Assembly (NCBI GenBank): GCA_900696685.1
Contig: CAADHA010000147.1
Coordinates: 1-52,116 of the forward strand
DNA length: 52,116 nucleotides
Direction of reading: 5' to 3'
From: an uncultured Planctomycetota bacterium
GTDB lineage: Bacteria > Planctomycetota > Phycisphaerae > Phycisphaerales > UBA5793
Shown: positions 1-8,085 of the stretch, in pieces
How positions within the stretch are numbered: the stretch's first letter is position 1
Layout of the letters: each line of letters opens with the position of its first letter
Program-made: the position numbers and the translations under genes
Notes under the pieces: model-generated
The model's database searches: none
Told to the model about the DNA's origin: nothing
The model's input: the letters and a program-made list of their open reading frames with translations, nothing else

Positions 1-82
1 GACCCGAACATTTGCCGTATGCTGTTCCGGGCCGGCGCATCGGATCATCGGCCGATGGGCAGACGCCCGGGCAGCGAGAAGA

Positions 83-889
83 ATGAGCGTTGTGGACCAA
101 CAAGACGACACATATCTGAGCCTCATCCGCAACGCGCTGCGCGTCGGCCTGAACTACCGACCCGCCTTCGGCCAGGGAAAGGGCGATGGCATCACCCTGG
201 AGCGATTCCAGGAGGTATACAGAGAGGATGAGTTCTACTCCTGATTCGGGCTTGACTCGCCGCTCGTCTATGCTGCTCACAAGGCAGCCGGTGGCATGAC
301 ATCCGTGTACCGCCAGATCGGCCACGGCTGCCAACAGGTTTTCCAGAGTGTTCTTCAAGACGCGCTTGGTCTGAGTACGGCCGACGCGACGTGGTCCTAC
401 AAGATCAAACCGAAGGGCGAGAAGCCGCGAACGCTCGCGCTGGACGGCCGCATTCCTCTCGCAAGCATCGGGAATCGGGCTGTTCGCAAGCGGGTGGAGT
501 CCTGGTTGCATGAGGCGATAGAAGCGGTCGGGTTGAAGCGACGGAGCGCTCGCCCATTTGACGGCTGCGTGTTCGAGGTGCGTCAGGGGTACAAGAGCAA
601 TGACGCCAAGCGACAGAAGGCCGACGTCTCCAACGCAGCCAACGCGTTTGCGCACCAGTACCTGCCGGTGAGGCTGCTTCTGTCCGTTCAGATTCCGGAC
701 AACCTGGCGGAGCGCTACCAGCGGGCCCATTGGTTGATCCTGCGAGGCACGCTTGCGGGCGCCACAACCGATTCCACCTATGTCTTCTGCCGCGACGTGC
801 TGGGCTACGACCTTGCAGGCTTCTTTCGCCGAAACTCGGCAGTGATCAAGGCCGAAACGCTTGCGGTGTTCGAGGGTCTGCTGCGATGA
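83..889 (+). pseudogene. Restriction endonuclease-like gene with in-frame TGA (decayed RM system)
   Basis: One reading frame runs from ATG 83 to the stop at 887-889 and is broken only by a TGA at 242-244, where the sequence reads ..EDEFYS-stop-FGLDSPLVY.., as if a Trp codon had mutated. The distal part (ATG 296 onward, 197 residues) contains a block reading FEVRQGYKSNDAKRQKAD, which could be the acidic/basic core of a PD-(D/E)XK nuclease. I do not recognise the exact family. The 3' end overlaps the methyltransferase start (ATGA at 886-889), the usual translational coupling of a restriction-modification pair; the nuclease role is inferred mainly from that partner. The frame is also open upstream of 83 to the window edge, so the true start may lie further left. 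A sequencing error at 242 could restore the gene. Confidence 0.6.
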
Positions 890-2245
890 ACACGAATCTC
901 TTCGGCACTCCTGTCGTCGATGCCAAGCCCGGCCTTGGGCAGCGTGCGCACTTGACATTCAGGGGCAACGTCGCGCTCGGGCGGCACGGCTGGCTCCGAC
1001 TGACGCCCGCGTACTCGCTCGCTCTTGTTCGCGAACTGCTGAAGGACTCCGGCCCAGGCGATCTCATTCTCGACCCGTTCTCAGGCACCGGCACGACGCC
1101 GCTGGCGTGCGCTTCGCTGGGCATCCGCTGCCACGCGGTGGACATCAACCCGTTTCTCGTTTGGCTGGGCAATCTCAAACTGACGCGATTCGACGACGGC
1201 GCGGCCCGCGCCGTGAAATCAGCGGCCATCCATGTTGCGGAAAGTGCCCGCGAGCGGGGCGCTCACTCATGGAAGCCCGATCTGCACCAGATCGAGAAGT
1301 GGTGGGATGCTCCCACGCTCCACGCGCTGGCGGCCTTGTGCGACGCCATTCGCAACCCGTCGCGCGAAAGGTCCGAGGGGGTATCCGACCTTCTGCGTGT
1401 GGCTTTTTGTCGCGTGATGATCCAGAGCGCCAACGTCTCCTTCGGCCACCAATCGATGTCCTTCAAGAAGAACGACAATGACGCGAGGCTCGTGAACGAC
1501 TCCAACGCAGACGGCCAACTGCCTCGCCGACGCCTTCGTGGTCGCGGCCAATAAAATCGCCGACAGCCTGAGCATCGAGCCGCCCGCCGCCGATTGCCGT
1601 GTATTTCTCGGAGATTCGCGTGATCTCACCGCCGTTCTCTCCGCGAGGGAGCGCGGCTACACCGGCGTCATCACCTCGCCGCCCTATCCCAACCGGATGT
1701 CCTACATCCGCGAACTTCGCCCCTACATGTACCGGCTCGGCTACCTTGCCGACGGCCGCGCAGCCGGCGAACTCGACTGGAAAGCCATCGGCGGCACGTG
1801 GGGCTGCGCTACAAGCCTGCTCAACACCTGGACCCCCAATGGTCACGGACAGATCCCCTTCCCGCAGTTCGATCGCATCGTCGATGACATCGGCCGAGGA
1901 AACGCCCTTCTCGGCCAATACGTCCATAAGTATTTTGAGGATATCAAGTCCCACATGGCGAGCCTCCGGCAAGTCCTTGCCCCCGGCGCCAATTGCCGCT
2001 ACATCGTCGGCAACAGCAAGTTCTACGACACGATGCTCCCGGTCGAGGGCATCTATGTCGCGATGTTCGAGGACGCTGGGTTCGTGGATGTGAGCGTCGA
2101 GACAATCCGCAAGCGAACGAGCAAGAAGGAACTGTTCGAGTTCATCGTGCATGCTCACACCAGACGTGCAGATGTTCAGCGCCGGCAACATCCCCCGAAA
2201 TCTCCAGCCGCCCCCGCCCATCGCTCGATATCCTTTGATCGGTGA
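886..2245 (+). pseudogene. DNA methyltransferase (SPPY type), frameshifted
   Basis: This is an S-adenosylmethionine-dependent DNA methyltransferase split by a frameshift near 1480-1520. The first part (886-1554) carries the AdoMet-binding motif I, DPFSGTGTT, around residues 64-72. The second part (frame of 1538-2245) carries the catalytic motif IV, TSPPYPNRM. Protein similarity crosses from one frame to the other: the first frame runs out in an arginine-rich tail, while the second already reads sensibly as LADAFVVAANKIADS upstream of 1538. The SPPY form is typical of N4-cytosine methylases but also occurs in N6-adenine ones. The last ~30 residues before 2245 look like readthrough rather than conserved sequence. 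With the broken nuclease upstream, the whole system appears inactive unless the two lesions are assembly errors. Confidence 0.7.
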
Positions 2246-3234
2246 CCAGCCAGACTTCCGGCAGCGTGCGTTCCATCGTCGAAGACCTCGATTGCGAGGT
2301 CGAGTTTGATGCGCCCATCGGGCCGGAGATGACGTGGTACCGCGTCGGCGGGCGGGCGGATGTGCTCGTGCGGCCGCGATCGGTCGAGGCGCTGTGCATC
2401 CTCACCCGGCGCTGCCGCGATTCCGGGACGACGATCCGGGTGCTCGGGTCAGGGGCAAACCTGCTCGTGGCGGATGAAGGGGTGGACGGCGTCGTCGTGC
2501 ATCTCGATCAGCATGCGTTCCGCGAAGTGTCCACGATCCACCGCCACCGCGTGCATCGCGCCGGCGTCGAGGGGCGGGCGGGCGATGCGGTGCGCGTCAT
2601 GGCGGGCAAGAGCCTCGAACAACTCGTCATCTCGACTGCCACGCAGGGCCTGAGCGGGATCGAGTGCATGGCGGGCGTGCCGGCGAGCGTGGGGGGGGCG
2701 ATCCGCATGAACGCGGGGGGCAAGTACGGCTGCATCGGCGACGCCGTCGCCGCGGTCGGCTGCATCAACGTCAAGGGAGATCTCGTCGTTCACGAGGGAA
2801 ACGACCTCTGCTTCGAGTATCGGCGCTGCTCGATCATCGATCCGATCATCCTCTGGGCCGAACTGGCGCTGACGCCGGCCGATCCCGAGAAAACGCACGG
2901 GCGGGTGAAGGAGATCTTCGCCGAGAAGAAGGCGAGTCAGCCGATGGCGGCGAACAGCGCCGGGTGCGCCTTTCGCAATCCGCTCGCGCCGGACGGATCG
3001 GGGCGTCTCATCAGCGCCGGCGAGCTCATCGACCGCGCGGGACTGAAGGGTTATTCCATCGGCGGTGCGACCATCAGTGAACGGCACGCCAACTTCTTCA
3101 TCGCGGGCGATGGGGCGACGGCGAGCGATCTCATCGAACTCATGGACCGCGCCGCGAGCGCCGTCGCGGATCGGCTGGGGTACGAACTCGTGCGAGAAGT
3201 CGTGGTGTGGAGGAGAGGCGCGCACGTTGGTTAG
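2242..3234 (+). CDS. murB: UDP-N-acetylenolpyruvoylglucosamine reductase MurB
   Basis: MurB reduces UDP-GlcNAc-enolpyruvate to UDP-N-acetylmuramate with NADPH and FAD in the cytoplasm, the second committed step of peptidoglycan precursor synthesis. The 330-residue protein shows the FAD-binding segments VLGSGANLLV (about 67-76) and GIECMAGVPASVGGAIRMN (139-157), the active-site tyrosine/arginine in FEYRRCSI (191-198), and the C-terminal HANFFI segment. The position that is the proton-donating serine in E. coli (AGSFFKNP) is cysteine here (SAGCAFRNP, Cys242). GTG 2242 overlaps the stop of the broken methylase by 4 bases. ddl and an ftsQ-like gene follow on the same strand, as in a dcw cluster. 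The restriction remnant sits where murC or another dcw gene would be expected. Confidence 0.93.
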   Translation: MTSQTSGSVRSIVEDLDCEVEFDAPIGPEMTWYRVGGRADVLVRPRSVEALCILTRRCRDSGTTIRVLGSGANLLVADEGVDGVVVHLDQHAFREVSTIHRHRVHRAGVEGRAGDAVRVMAGKSLEQLVISTATQGLSGIECMAGVPASVGGAIRMNAGGKYGCIGDAVAAVGCINVKGDLVVHEGNDLCFEYRRCSIIDPIILWAELALTPADPEKTHGRVKEIFAEKKASQPMAANSAGCAFRNPLAPDGSGRLISAGELIDRAGLKGYSIGGATISERHANFFIAGDGATASDLIELMDRAASAVADRLGYELVREVVVWRRGAHVG

Positions 3235-3319
3235 CCGCGACACGGAGACCTTTTGCAAGTGAGCGCGCCGTGGGGGCCGTTCCGATCAATCGCGAAGCCG
3301 CAGGCGGCGACGGCTGTGA

Positions 3320-4285
3320 ATGAACATGACAGAACACCGCATCCATGTTGCCGTCCTCGCCGGCGGACCTGACGCCGAGCGCGAGGTAAGCCTCATGTCG
3401 GGCCGCGCCATCGCGGCGGCGATCAACGCCTTTGGTCGATTCACCGCGCAACTGCACGTTCTTGATCACCTGACCGCCGATGATCTCAGCGCGATCGAGG
3501 GCGATGTGATCTTTCCCGCGCTGCACGGGCCGTGGGGCGAGGGCGGGCCGCTCCAGCGTCTGCTCGAAGCAGACGGCCGCCCCTTCGTCGGCGCCGGCGC
3601 CGAGGCGGCCGAGATCGCGATGGACAAGATTCGAACGAAAGAAGTCTCGCGGCGAACAGGAGTGGCGACACCGCCCGCGTGTGTCCTGACTTCGATTGAT
3701 GACCACTGCGCGATCGAGCCGCCGCTGGTGCTCAAGCCGATCGATGATGGTTCGAGCGTCGACGTGCTCATCTGCCGCAGCACAGAAGAGGTTCGCGGCG
3801 GGCGGGCACAACTGCACGCGCGCCGCAGGCGCATCATGGCCGAGACGTTCATCCCCGGCCGGGAACTCACTGTCGGCCTGGTCGGCGATCGCGCCGGCTC
3901 GCTTATCGAGATCACCCCCGGCGTTGAGTTCTACGACTACGAGGCGAAGTACACGCGCGACGACACGCGCTACACCGTCAATCCTGATCTGCCCGCCGAA
4001 CACGCGCGGCTGATAAAGGACGATGCACTGCGGCTGTATCGGGCCATCGGCTGCCGCGACCTGGCGCGGATCGACTTCCGCTACGACGACGTGACGGACC
4101 CGTCGCGGCCGACGTGGTGGATGCTCGAGGTGAACACCATGCCGGGGTTCACGAGCCACTCGCTCGTGCCGATGGGTGAGGCGGCCGGCGGGGTGCCGAT
4201 GCCGCTGCTGTGTACGAGGCTGGTGGAGATGGCGCTGGGGCGCGAGGCCGCTTCAGGCGGAGGCACGAAGCGCTCTCGTGATTGA
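3320..4285 (+). CDS. ddl: D-alanine--D-alanine ligase
   Basis: This ATP-grasp enzyme joins two D-alanines for the peptidoglycan stem peptide. Visible family features in the 321 residues are the N-terminal GGPDAEREVSLMSG loop (the usual GGxSxEREVSLxSG with Ser replaced by Asp), HGPWGEGGPLQ, the ATP-grasp lysine loop LVLKPIDDGSS, the segment AETFIPGREL, and the metal-binding WMLEVNTMPGFT near the C-terminus. Length fits the DdlB group. The annotated ATG at 3320 gives MNMTEHR; the in-frame ATG at 3326 is an alternative. The gene lies 85 bp after murB and 142 bp before the ftsQ-like gene, so the three may form one transcription unit. Confidence 0.93.
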   Translation: MNMTEHRIHVAVLAGGPDAEREVSLMSGRAIAAAINAFGRFTAQLHVLDHLTADDLSAIEGDVIFPALHGPWGEGGPLQRLLEADGRPFVGAGAEAAEIAMDKIRTKEVSRRTGVATPPACVLTSIDDHCAIEPPLVLKPIDDGSSVDVLICRSTEEVRGGRAQLHARRRRIMAETFIPGRELTVGLVGDRAGSLIEITPGVEFYDYEAKYTRDDTRYTVNPDLPAEHARLIKDDALRLYRAIGCRDLARIDFRYDDVTDPSRPTWWMLEVNTMPGFTSHSLVPMGEAAGGVPMPLLCTRLVEMALGREAASGGGTKRSRD

Positions 4286-4427
4286 AGCGAAGACCCGAGT
4301 GGTCACGGGCGCCAAGTCATTTCGTGCGATCCCGGTCCGAAGTCCCAGGCCCCAAGTCTCAAGCCCTTTGCGCCTGCCTGCCGACATACTCTGTTGAGTC
4401 TGCGCCCGTCGCATCCGGGAGAGAGTT

Positions 4428-5447
4428 GTGCGATTCTGGACCCAAAGAGGCCGCAAGAACCGCTCGAAGGGCACCGCCAGCGCCAAGGCGCCGGAGGCGA
4501 AAAGACCCGCCGCGCCGGGCGATCGCTTCGGTTGGGGCGAGGCGGTGCGATACGTCGGCGGCTTTGTGGTCTTGCTGGCGCTGGGTGTCGGCGCTTGGGC
4601 GTGGTGGCGCTACCAGCCGGTCGAGATGATGCGCCAAGTTGTCGCGGCCGCGCAGCCGCAGCGTGCGCATCTCGCCGAGATTGTCTTTGAGGAGCCGGTG
4701 GTCCTGGTCGAAGGAGTGCGGGAGACGCTTCTCTCGCGGGCTCACGCGGCGGCACGGGCCGATCCATTTGATGCGCAGGGGCTGCGCGAGATTCACGACA
4801 TGCTCGCCAAGAGCCGGTGGATGGAGGAGTCGACGATCCGCGTCCGCCGTGATCTCGCCACGGGCGTCGTCCAGGGCCAAACGGTGCGCATTGACAGCAT
4901 CACGATCGGCGGGAAGTTCCGCCGTCCCTTCGCGCTGGTGAGGCGCGACGGGCGGGATTACGTTGTGGACGCTTCGGGCACGCGCCTGCCCGTGTACTAC
5001 GACGCGGGCGAGGTGACCGTCCTGCCCGCGATCGTCAACGCGGCCGGCCCGTTGCCGAAGATCGGGGAGATGTGGCGCGGCGGGGACCTCACCGACGGCC
5101 TGCTGCTGATCCGATACCTTCGCGCGCAGAACCGCGAATGGTGGCCGCAGGTCCGCGCCATCGACGTGCGCAACTGGGACGGCGGCGACCGGAAGCGGCC
5201 CCACCTCGAAATCATCTCCGACCGAGGCTATCGCATCGCCTGGGGTCGGGCCATCGGCCAGGAAGCCGGCATCGAGCATCCCGCAACGGCCAAGGTCCAG
5301 GCCCTCGATGCCTACTACCTGACGCGCGGCAAGGTGATCGGAAGCCCGCAGGGCACGCTCTACATCAACCAGCCTCTCCTGACACAAGACCGCCAGGTGC
5401 GGCTGGCGAACCCGACGCCCGGCGAACAAGGCACTCCGGGGAGTTGA
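4428..5447 (+). CDS. FtsQ-like cell division protein (POTRA type)
   Basis: The 339-residue protein has a short basic cytoplasmic tail, one transmembrane helix at about residues 40-58 (YVGGFVVLLALGVGAWAWW), and a large extracytoplasmic part. This is the topology of FtsQ/DivIB, the bitopic protein that connects early and late divisome components through a POTRA domain. The assignment rests on topology, the segment after the membrane anchor (IHDMLAKSRWMEESTIRVRR resembles the POTRA hydrophobic strand and helix), and its place after murB-ddl; sequence motifs in this family are weak. It is longer than typical FtsQ (~260-280). GTG 4428 is used, with GAGAG just upstream. No ftsA or ftsZ follows, consistent with planctomycetes, which generally lack ftsZ. 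Confidence 0.6.
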   Translation: MRFWTQRGRKNRSKGTASAKAPEAKRPAAPGDRFGWGEAVRYVGGFVVLLALGVGAWAWWRYQPVEMMRQVVAAAQPQRAHLAEIVFEEPVVLVEGVRETLLSRAHAAARADPFDAQGLREIHDMLAKSRWMEESTIRVRRDLATGVVQGQTVRIDSITIGGKFRRPFALVRRDGRDYVVDASGTRLPVYYDAGEVTVLPAIVNAAGPLPKIGEMWRGGDLTDGLLLIRYLRAQNREWWPQVRAIDVRNWDGGDRKRPHLEIISDRGYRIAWGRAIGQEAGIEHPATAKVQALDAYYLTRGKVIGSPQGTLYINQPLLTQDRQVRLANPTPGEQGTPGS

Positions 5448-5512
5448 GTGGAGAGAGCGAAGGCGCGATCGGCCACCTCGCATTGATCGCGCCGATCACG
5501 AAGCCGCAGACG

Positions 5513-6226
5513 GTGAGCGCCCGTCTACACTTGGCCGTGCGTCGCGTCCGACACGTCCGGCTTCCGCGCTTGCTGCTGCTGTGGTGGTCGCTGTGGCTGC
5601 TGGCGTCGTGGTTCACGGCGTTCGGCTGGCGATGGTGGATTCAGCCGTCGATCGCGACGTACATCACCGCGGCGCAGCGGATGATGCTGAGCGTGATGCT
5701 TGGGATCACGATCGTCTGGCCGATGTATCGCCTCGTGCTGCGGCCCTCGCACACGCCGCGCCTGCTGCCGCTGGTCGATTGGCTGGCGATCTTTGCGACC
5801 CTGCAGGTGCTGCTGTGGCCGATGCGCGTTCCAACGCAGTGGTCGGCCATGGATGTGCTGCTCATCGACGCGGCGATCTTCGCATGGGGATGGCTCTACT
5901 CCGGTCTCATCGGCCTGGGCATGCTGGATTCAGCGCGGCGCCATCGCGCTGCCGTCATGATCCTGTGCGTCCTGGTCGCGGCGGCGGGCCCGGCGATGGC
6001 CGGCTTCACTGCTTCGATTGACAGTCTCACGTCCAGCGCCTGGCTCAACTGGTCGCCCATCACCAGCGTCTGGCTCCACGTGGGGCGCAACTCGATCACG
6101 ATCGAGGCGGCGGCATGGTGGCGCCTCGCGGCCGTCGGGGCGGCTGCACTTCTCCTGTGGCTGGCCGTGGTGCTCTGGCCCGCGCGCGCGCGGCACGCTG
6201 TAGGCCCGAAGCCTCTTGCGGGCTGA
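5513..6226 (+). CDS. Multi-pass membrane protein of unknown function
   Basis: The protein of about 237 residues is mostly hydrophobic, with roughly six predicted membrane helices (for example LLLLWWSLWLLASWF, MMLSVMLGITIVWPMY, WLAIFATLQVLLWPM, and a C-terminal AALLLWLAVVLWPA). I recognise no motif or family. The frame is open upstream into the ftsQ-like gene, so the start is uncertain; GTG 5513 is chosen because it precedes a basic N-terminal stretch ahead of the first helix. Ribosome-binding sequence is poor. It follows the ftsQ-like gene by 65 bp on the same strand and ends 20 bp before the convergent glycosyltransferase. Confidence 0.6.
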   Translation: MSARLHLAVRRVRHVRLPRLLLLWWSLWLLASWFTAFGWRWWIQPSIATYITAAQRMMLSVMLGITIVWPMYRLVLRPSHTPRLLPLVDWLAIFATLQVLLWPMRVPTQWSAMDVLLIDAAIFAWGWLYSGLIGLGMLDSARRHRAAVMILCVLVAAAGPAMAGFTASIDSLTSSAWLNWSPITSVWLHVGRNSITIEAAAWWRLAAVGAAALLLWLAVVLWPARARHAVGPKPLAG

Positions 6227-6246
6227 TCAACGCAGGTTCAATGGGG

Positions 6247-7995
6247 TCATCCCCCACTCTCAGACGGCGTACGTCGCCGCTCGACCCATAATCGTAGAAC
6301 AACGCGCTGACCCTTCGAGACGTTCCAGCCTTGCACTACACCGATCTGCCGCAGAAGCAGGTTCAACTCCTGCGCCCGCGCCTCGAAAGCGCCCTGCTGA
6401 GCCTCTTCGACAATCGCTCCGCCGACGCTGCCCGCGGCGAGGGCGTCCGCGGCCTGCGCCGGGCCGACAAGGCGCGTGTCCGTGCCGAGGTGGAAGACGA
6501 GACTGGGTTCGTGGTAGCCGCAGGCCGCCCACGGCCGCGTCGCAGGCTCTCCCGTTTCGCTGCGTACCAGGCGAGCCGCGCCGCGCGATGGCCAGAGCGC
6601 CTCGCAATCCGGCAGGATGCCCGCCATCAGCGGAGCGGCGAACGCCGCGCTGCACAGCACGAGCGTCGACAGGCCCGCCGGCGGCGCATCGGCGCGGCGA
6701 ACCGCGCTGAACCCCGCCGCAACGGCGACGAGTGCCGCGGCGGCCGGGAGGATGCTCCACGCATTGAAACGACCATCGAGCGCCAGGGGCAGCGCCGCTG
6801 CGACGGCGAGCAGCGCGAGCGTGACGATCGACCACACGACCCAGCCGAGCGTAGGCGAGCGCCGTCCCGGCCGCCGCTGTGAGTGGTCGCCGCAATGCTG
6901 CTCGCAGCGCATCGCGAAGATCGCCGTCATCGCCGCGAGCGCCGGGTAGAGCGGCAGCACGTAATGCGGCAGTTTCGTCGGGATGACTTCGAATGCGATC
7001 CACGATGGAATGAGCCAGGCCAGGAGGAAACGCGCCGCGGGATCGGCGCGATGGCGCCACGCGCTGACGACCGCGAATCCCGCGAGCAGCGATCCGGGCC
7101 AGAAGGTGAGGGTCACGAGCAGCAGGTAGAAGCCCGGCGGAAAACCGTGCGACTCGTGGCCCGAGACGAGTTTGGGCAGCAGGTCGCCCAGCCAGGCGTC
7201 GCGCAGGAACGATCCGCCCGTGGCGCGCGACACTGCGATGAGCCAGGGCGCGATGATCAGCGCCAGCACCGGCACGCCGATTCGCCAGTGCAGCAGACTC
7301 AGCGGCCGCAGGCGGTTGCCTCCGAGGCGCCAGCCGATGAGAGTAAGAATGGAGACAAGCGGCGCGACCGGTCCCTGGATGAGAATGCCCAACGCCTGCA
7401 CCACCCAGAAGAGCAGCGACCACGCGCGGGGATGATGATCGGGCCGCAGTACGCGGTTCATCAACGCTCCCTGCGCGGCAACGATCGTCGCCAGCAGGAG
7501 CGCATCGGTCGTGGCGAGGTGCGCTTCGGCGATCAGCAGCAGTGATGAGGCGAGCAGCGCCGCGGCAAGCAGGGCTGCGCCGACGCCGATGTGCGGCCGA
7601 AGCAGCGCGAAACACAGCAGCACGGCCAGCGTCGCGCCGATCGCCGAGGGAACGCGGTAAGGCCAGATTGCACTCTCCGCTGCAAACGGCTGAAACATGC
7701 GCACGCTCAGCGCCTGCGCCCAGTGGATCCCGACCGGCTTCTTGTGGCGCGGCTCACTCTGGAAACGGATGCTGACGTAATCGCCCGACTCGATCATCTG
7801 CCGCGTCGCCTGCGCGAAGCGCGCTTCATCGCGGTCGGTGACGGGCAGCGACGCGAGACCGGGCAGATAGAGCATCACGCACAGCGCGAGGAGGGCCGCA
7901 AACGGAGCGAATCGCACTACCGGCGGAGGGGCGTGCATGGCGCGGGCAGTGTACGCCTCCTGCGGCCTGGCGAGCGGATCTCCGCCGCACCGCAT
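6247..7995 (-). CDS. GT39-type (ArnT/PMT-like) membrane glycosyltransferase
   Basis: This 582-residue polytopic protein has the hallmark of polyprenyl-phosphate-dependent glycosyltransferases of family GT39: after the first membrane helix, an extracytoplasmic loop reads VTDRDEARFAQATRQMIESGD, with the acidic pair DE before AR.A. Around a dozen hydrophobic helices follow, then a soluble C-terminal part. Members transfer a sugar from undecaprenyl phosphate to lipid A (ArnT) or to proteins; the acceptor cannot be told here. ATG 7995 has GAGGAG about 4 bases upstream; ATG 7938 is an alternative that shortens the N-terminus to the family-typical length. The gene is divergent from the sulfotransferase, with a 44-bp dispersed repeat between them. 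Confidence 0.83.
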   Translation of the reverse strand: MRCGGDPLARPQEAYTARAMHAPPPVVRFAPFAALLALCVMLYLPGLASLPVTDRDEARFAQATRQMIESGDYVSIRFQSEPRHKKPVGIHWAQALSVRMFQPFAAESAIWPYRVPSAIGATLAVLLCFALLRPHIGVGAALLAAALLASSLLLIAEAHLATTDALLLATIVAAQGALMNRVLRPDHHPRAWSLLFWVVQALGILIQGPVAPLVSILTLIGWRLGGNRLRPLSLLHWRIGVPVLALIIAPWLIAVSRATGGSFLRDAWLGDLLPKLVSGHESHGFPPGFYLLLVTLTFWPGSLLAGFAVVSAWRHRADPAARFLLAWLIPSWIAFEVIPTKLPHYVLPLYPALAAMTAIFAMRCEQHCGDHSQRRPGRRSPTLGWVVWSIVTLALLAVAAALPLALDGRFNAWSILPAAAALVAVAAGFSAVRRADAPPAGLSTLVLCSAAFAAPLMAGILPDCEALWPSRGAARLVRSETGEPATRPWAACGYHEPSLVFHLGTDTRLVGPAQAADALAAGSVGGAIVEEAQQGAFEARAQELNLLLRQIGVVQGWNVSKGQRVVLRLWVERRRTPSESGG

Positions 7996-8001
7996 CTCAC
8001 T

Positions 8002-8046
8002 CCTCGCCGCGCTTCCCTGCGCCGAGCCTTCGGGTCGCGGCTAAAC
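8002..8046 (+). repeat. Dispersed 44-bp intergenic repeat, copy 1
   Basis: This intergenic stretch closely matches 50523-50566 and more loosely 23644-23685. It begins GCCGCG at 8006 and closes CGCGGC at 8041, so it can fold back on itself, and it contains the shared core CTTCGGGTCGCGGCT. All three copies are outside genes and in the same orientation in the window. Confidence 0.6.
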
Positions 8047-8085
8047 ATGTCAGGCGCGTGCCGCTATCGTGAATCTCGTGCCGCC

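Noticed and set aside
242-244. UGA read as selenocysteine or tryptophan in the nuclease-like gene
   Set aside because: No SECIS-like hairpin was seen, the site has no redox context, and other genes here use TGA as a normal stop. A point mutation or a sequencing error is simpler.
5072-5512. Membrane protein gene starting at 5072
   Set aside because: That part of the frame is a shadow of the ftsQ-like gene, rich in Arg and Pro, and lacks any protein-like pattern; the hydrophobic protein begins near 5513.
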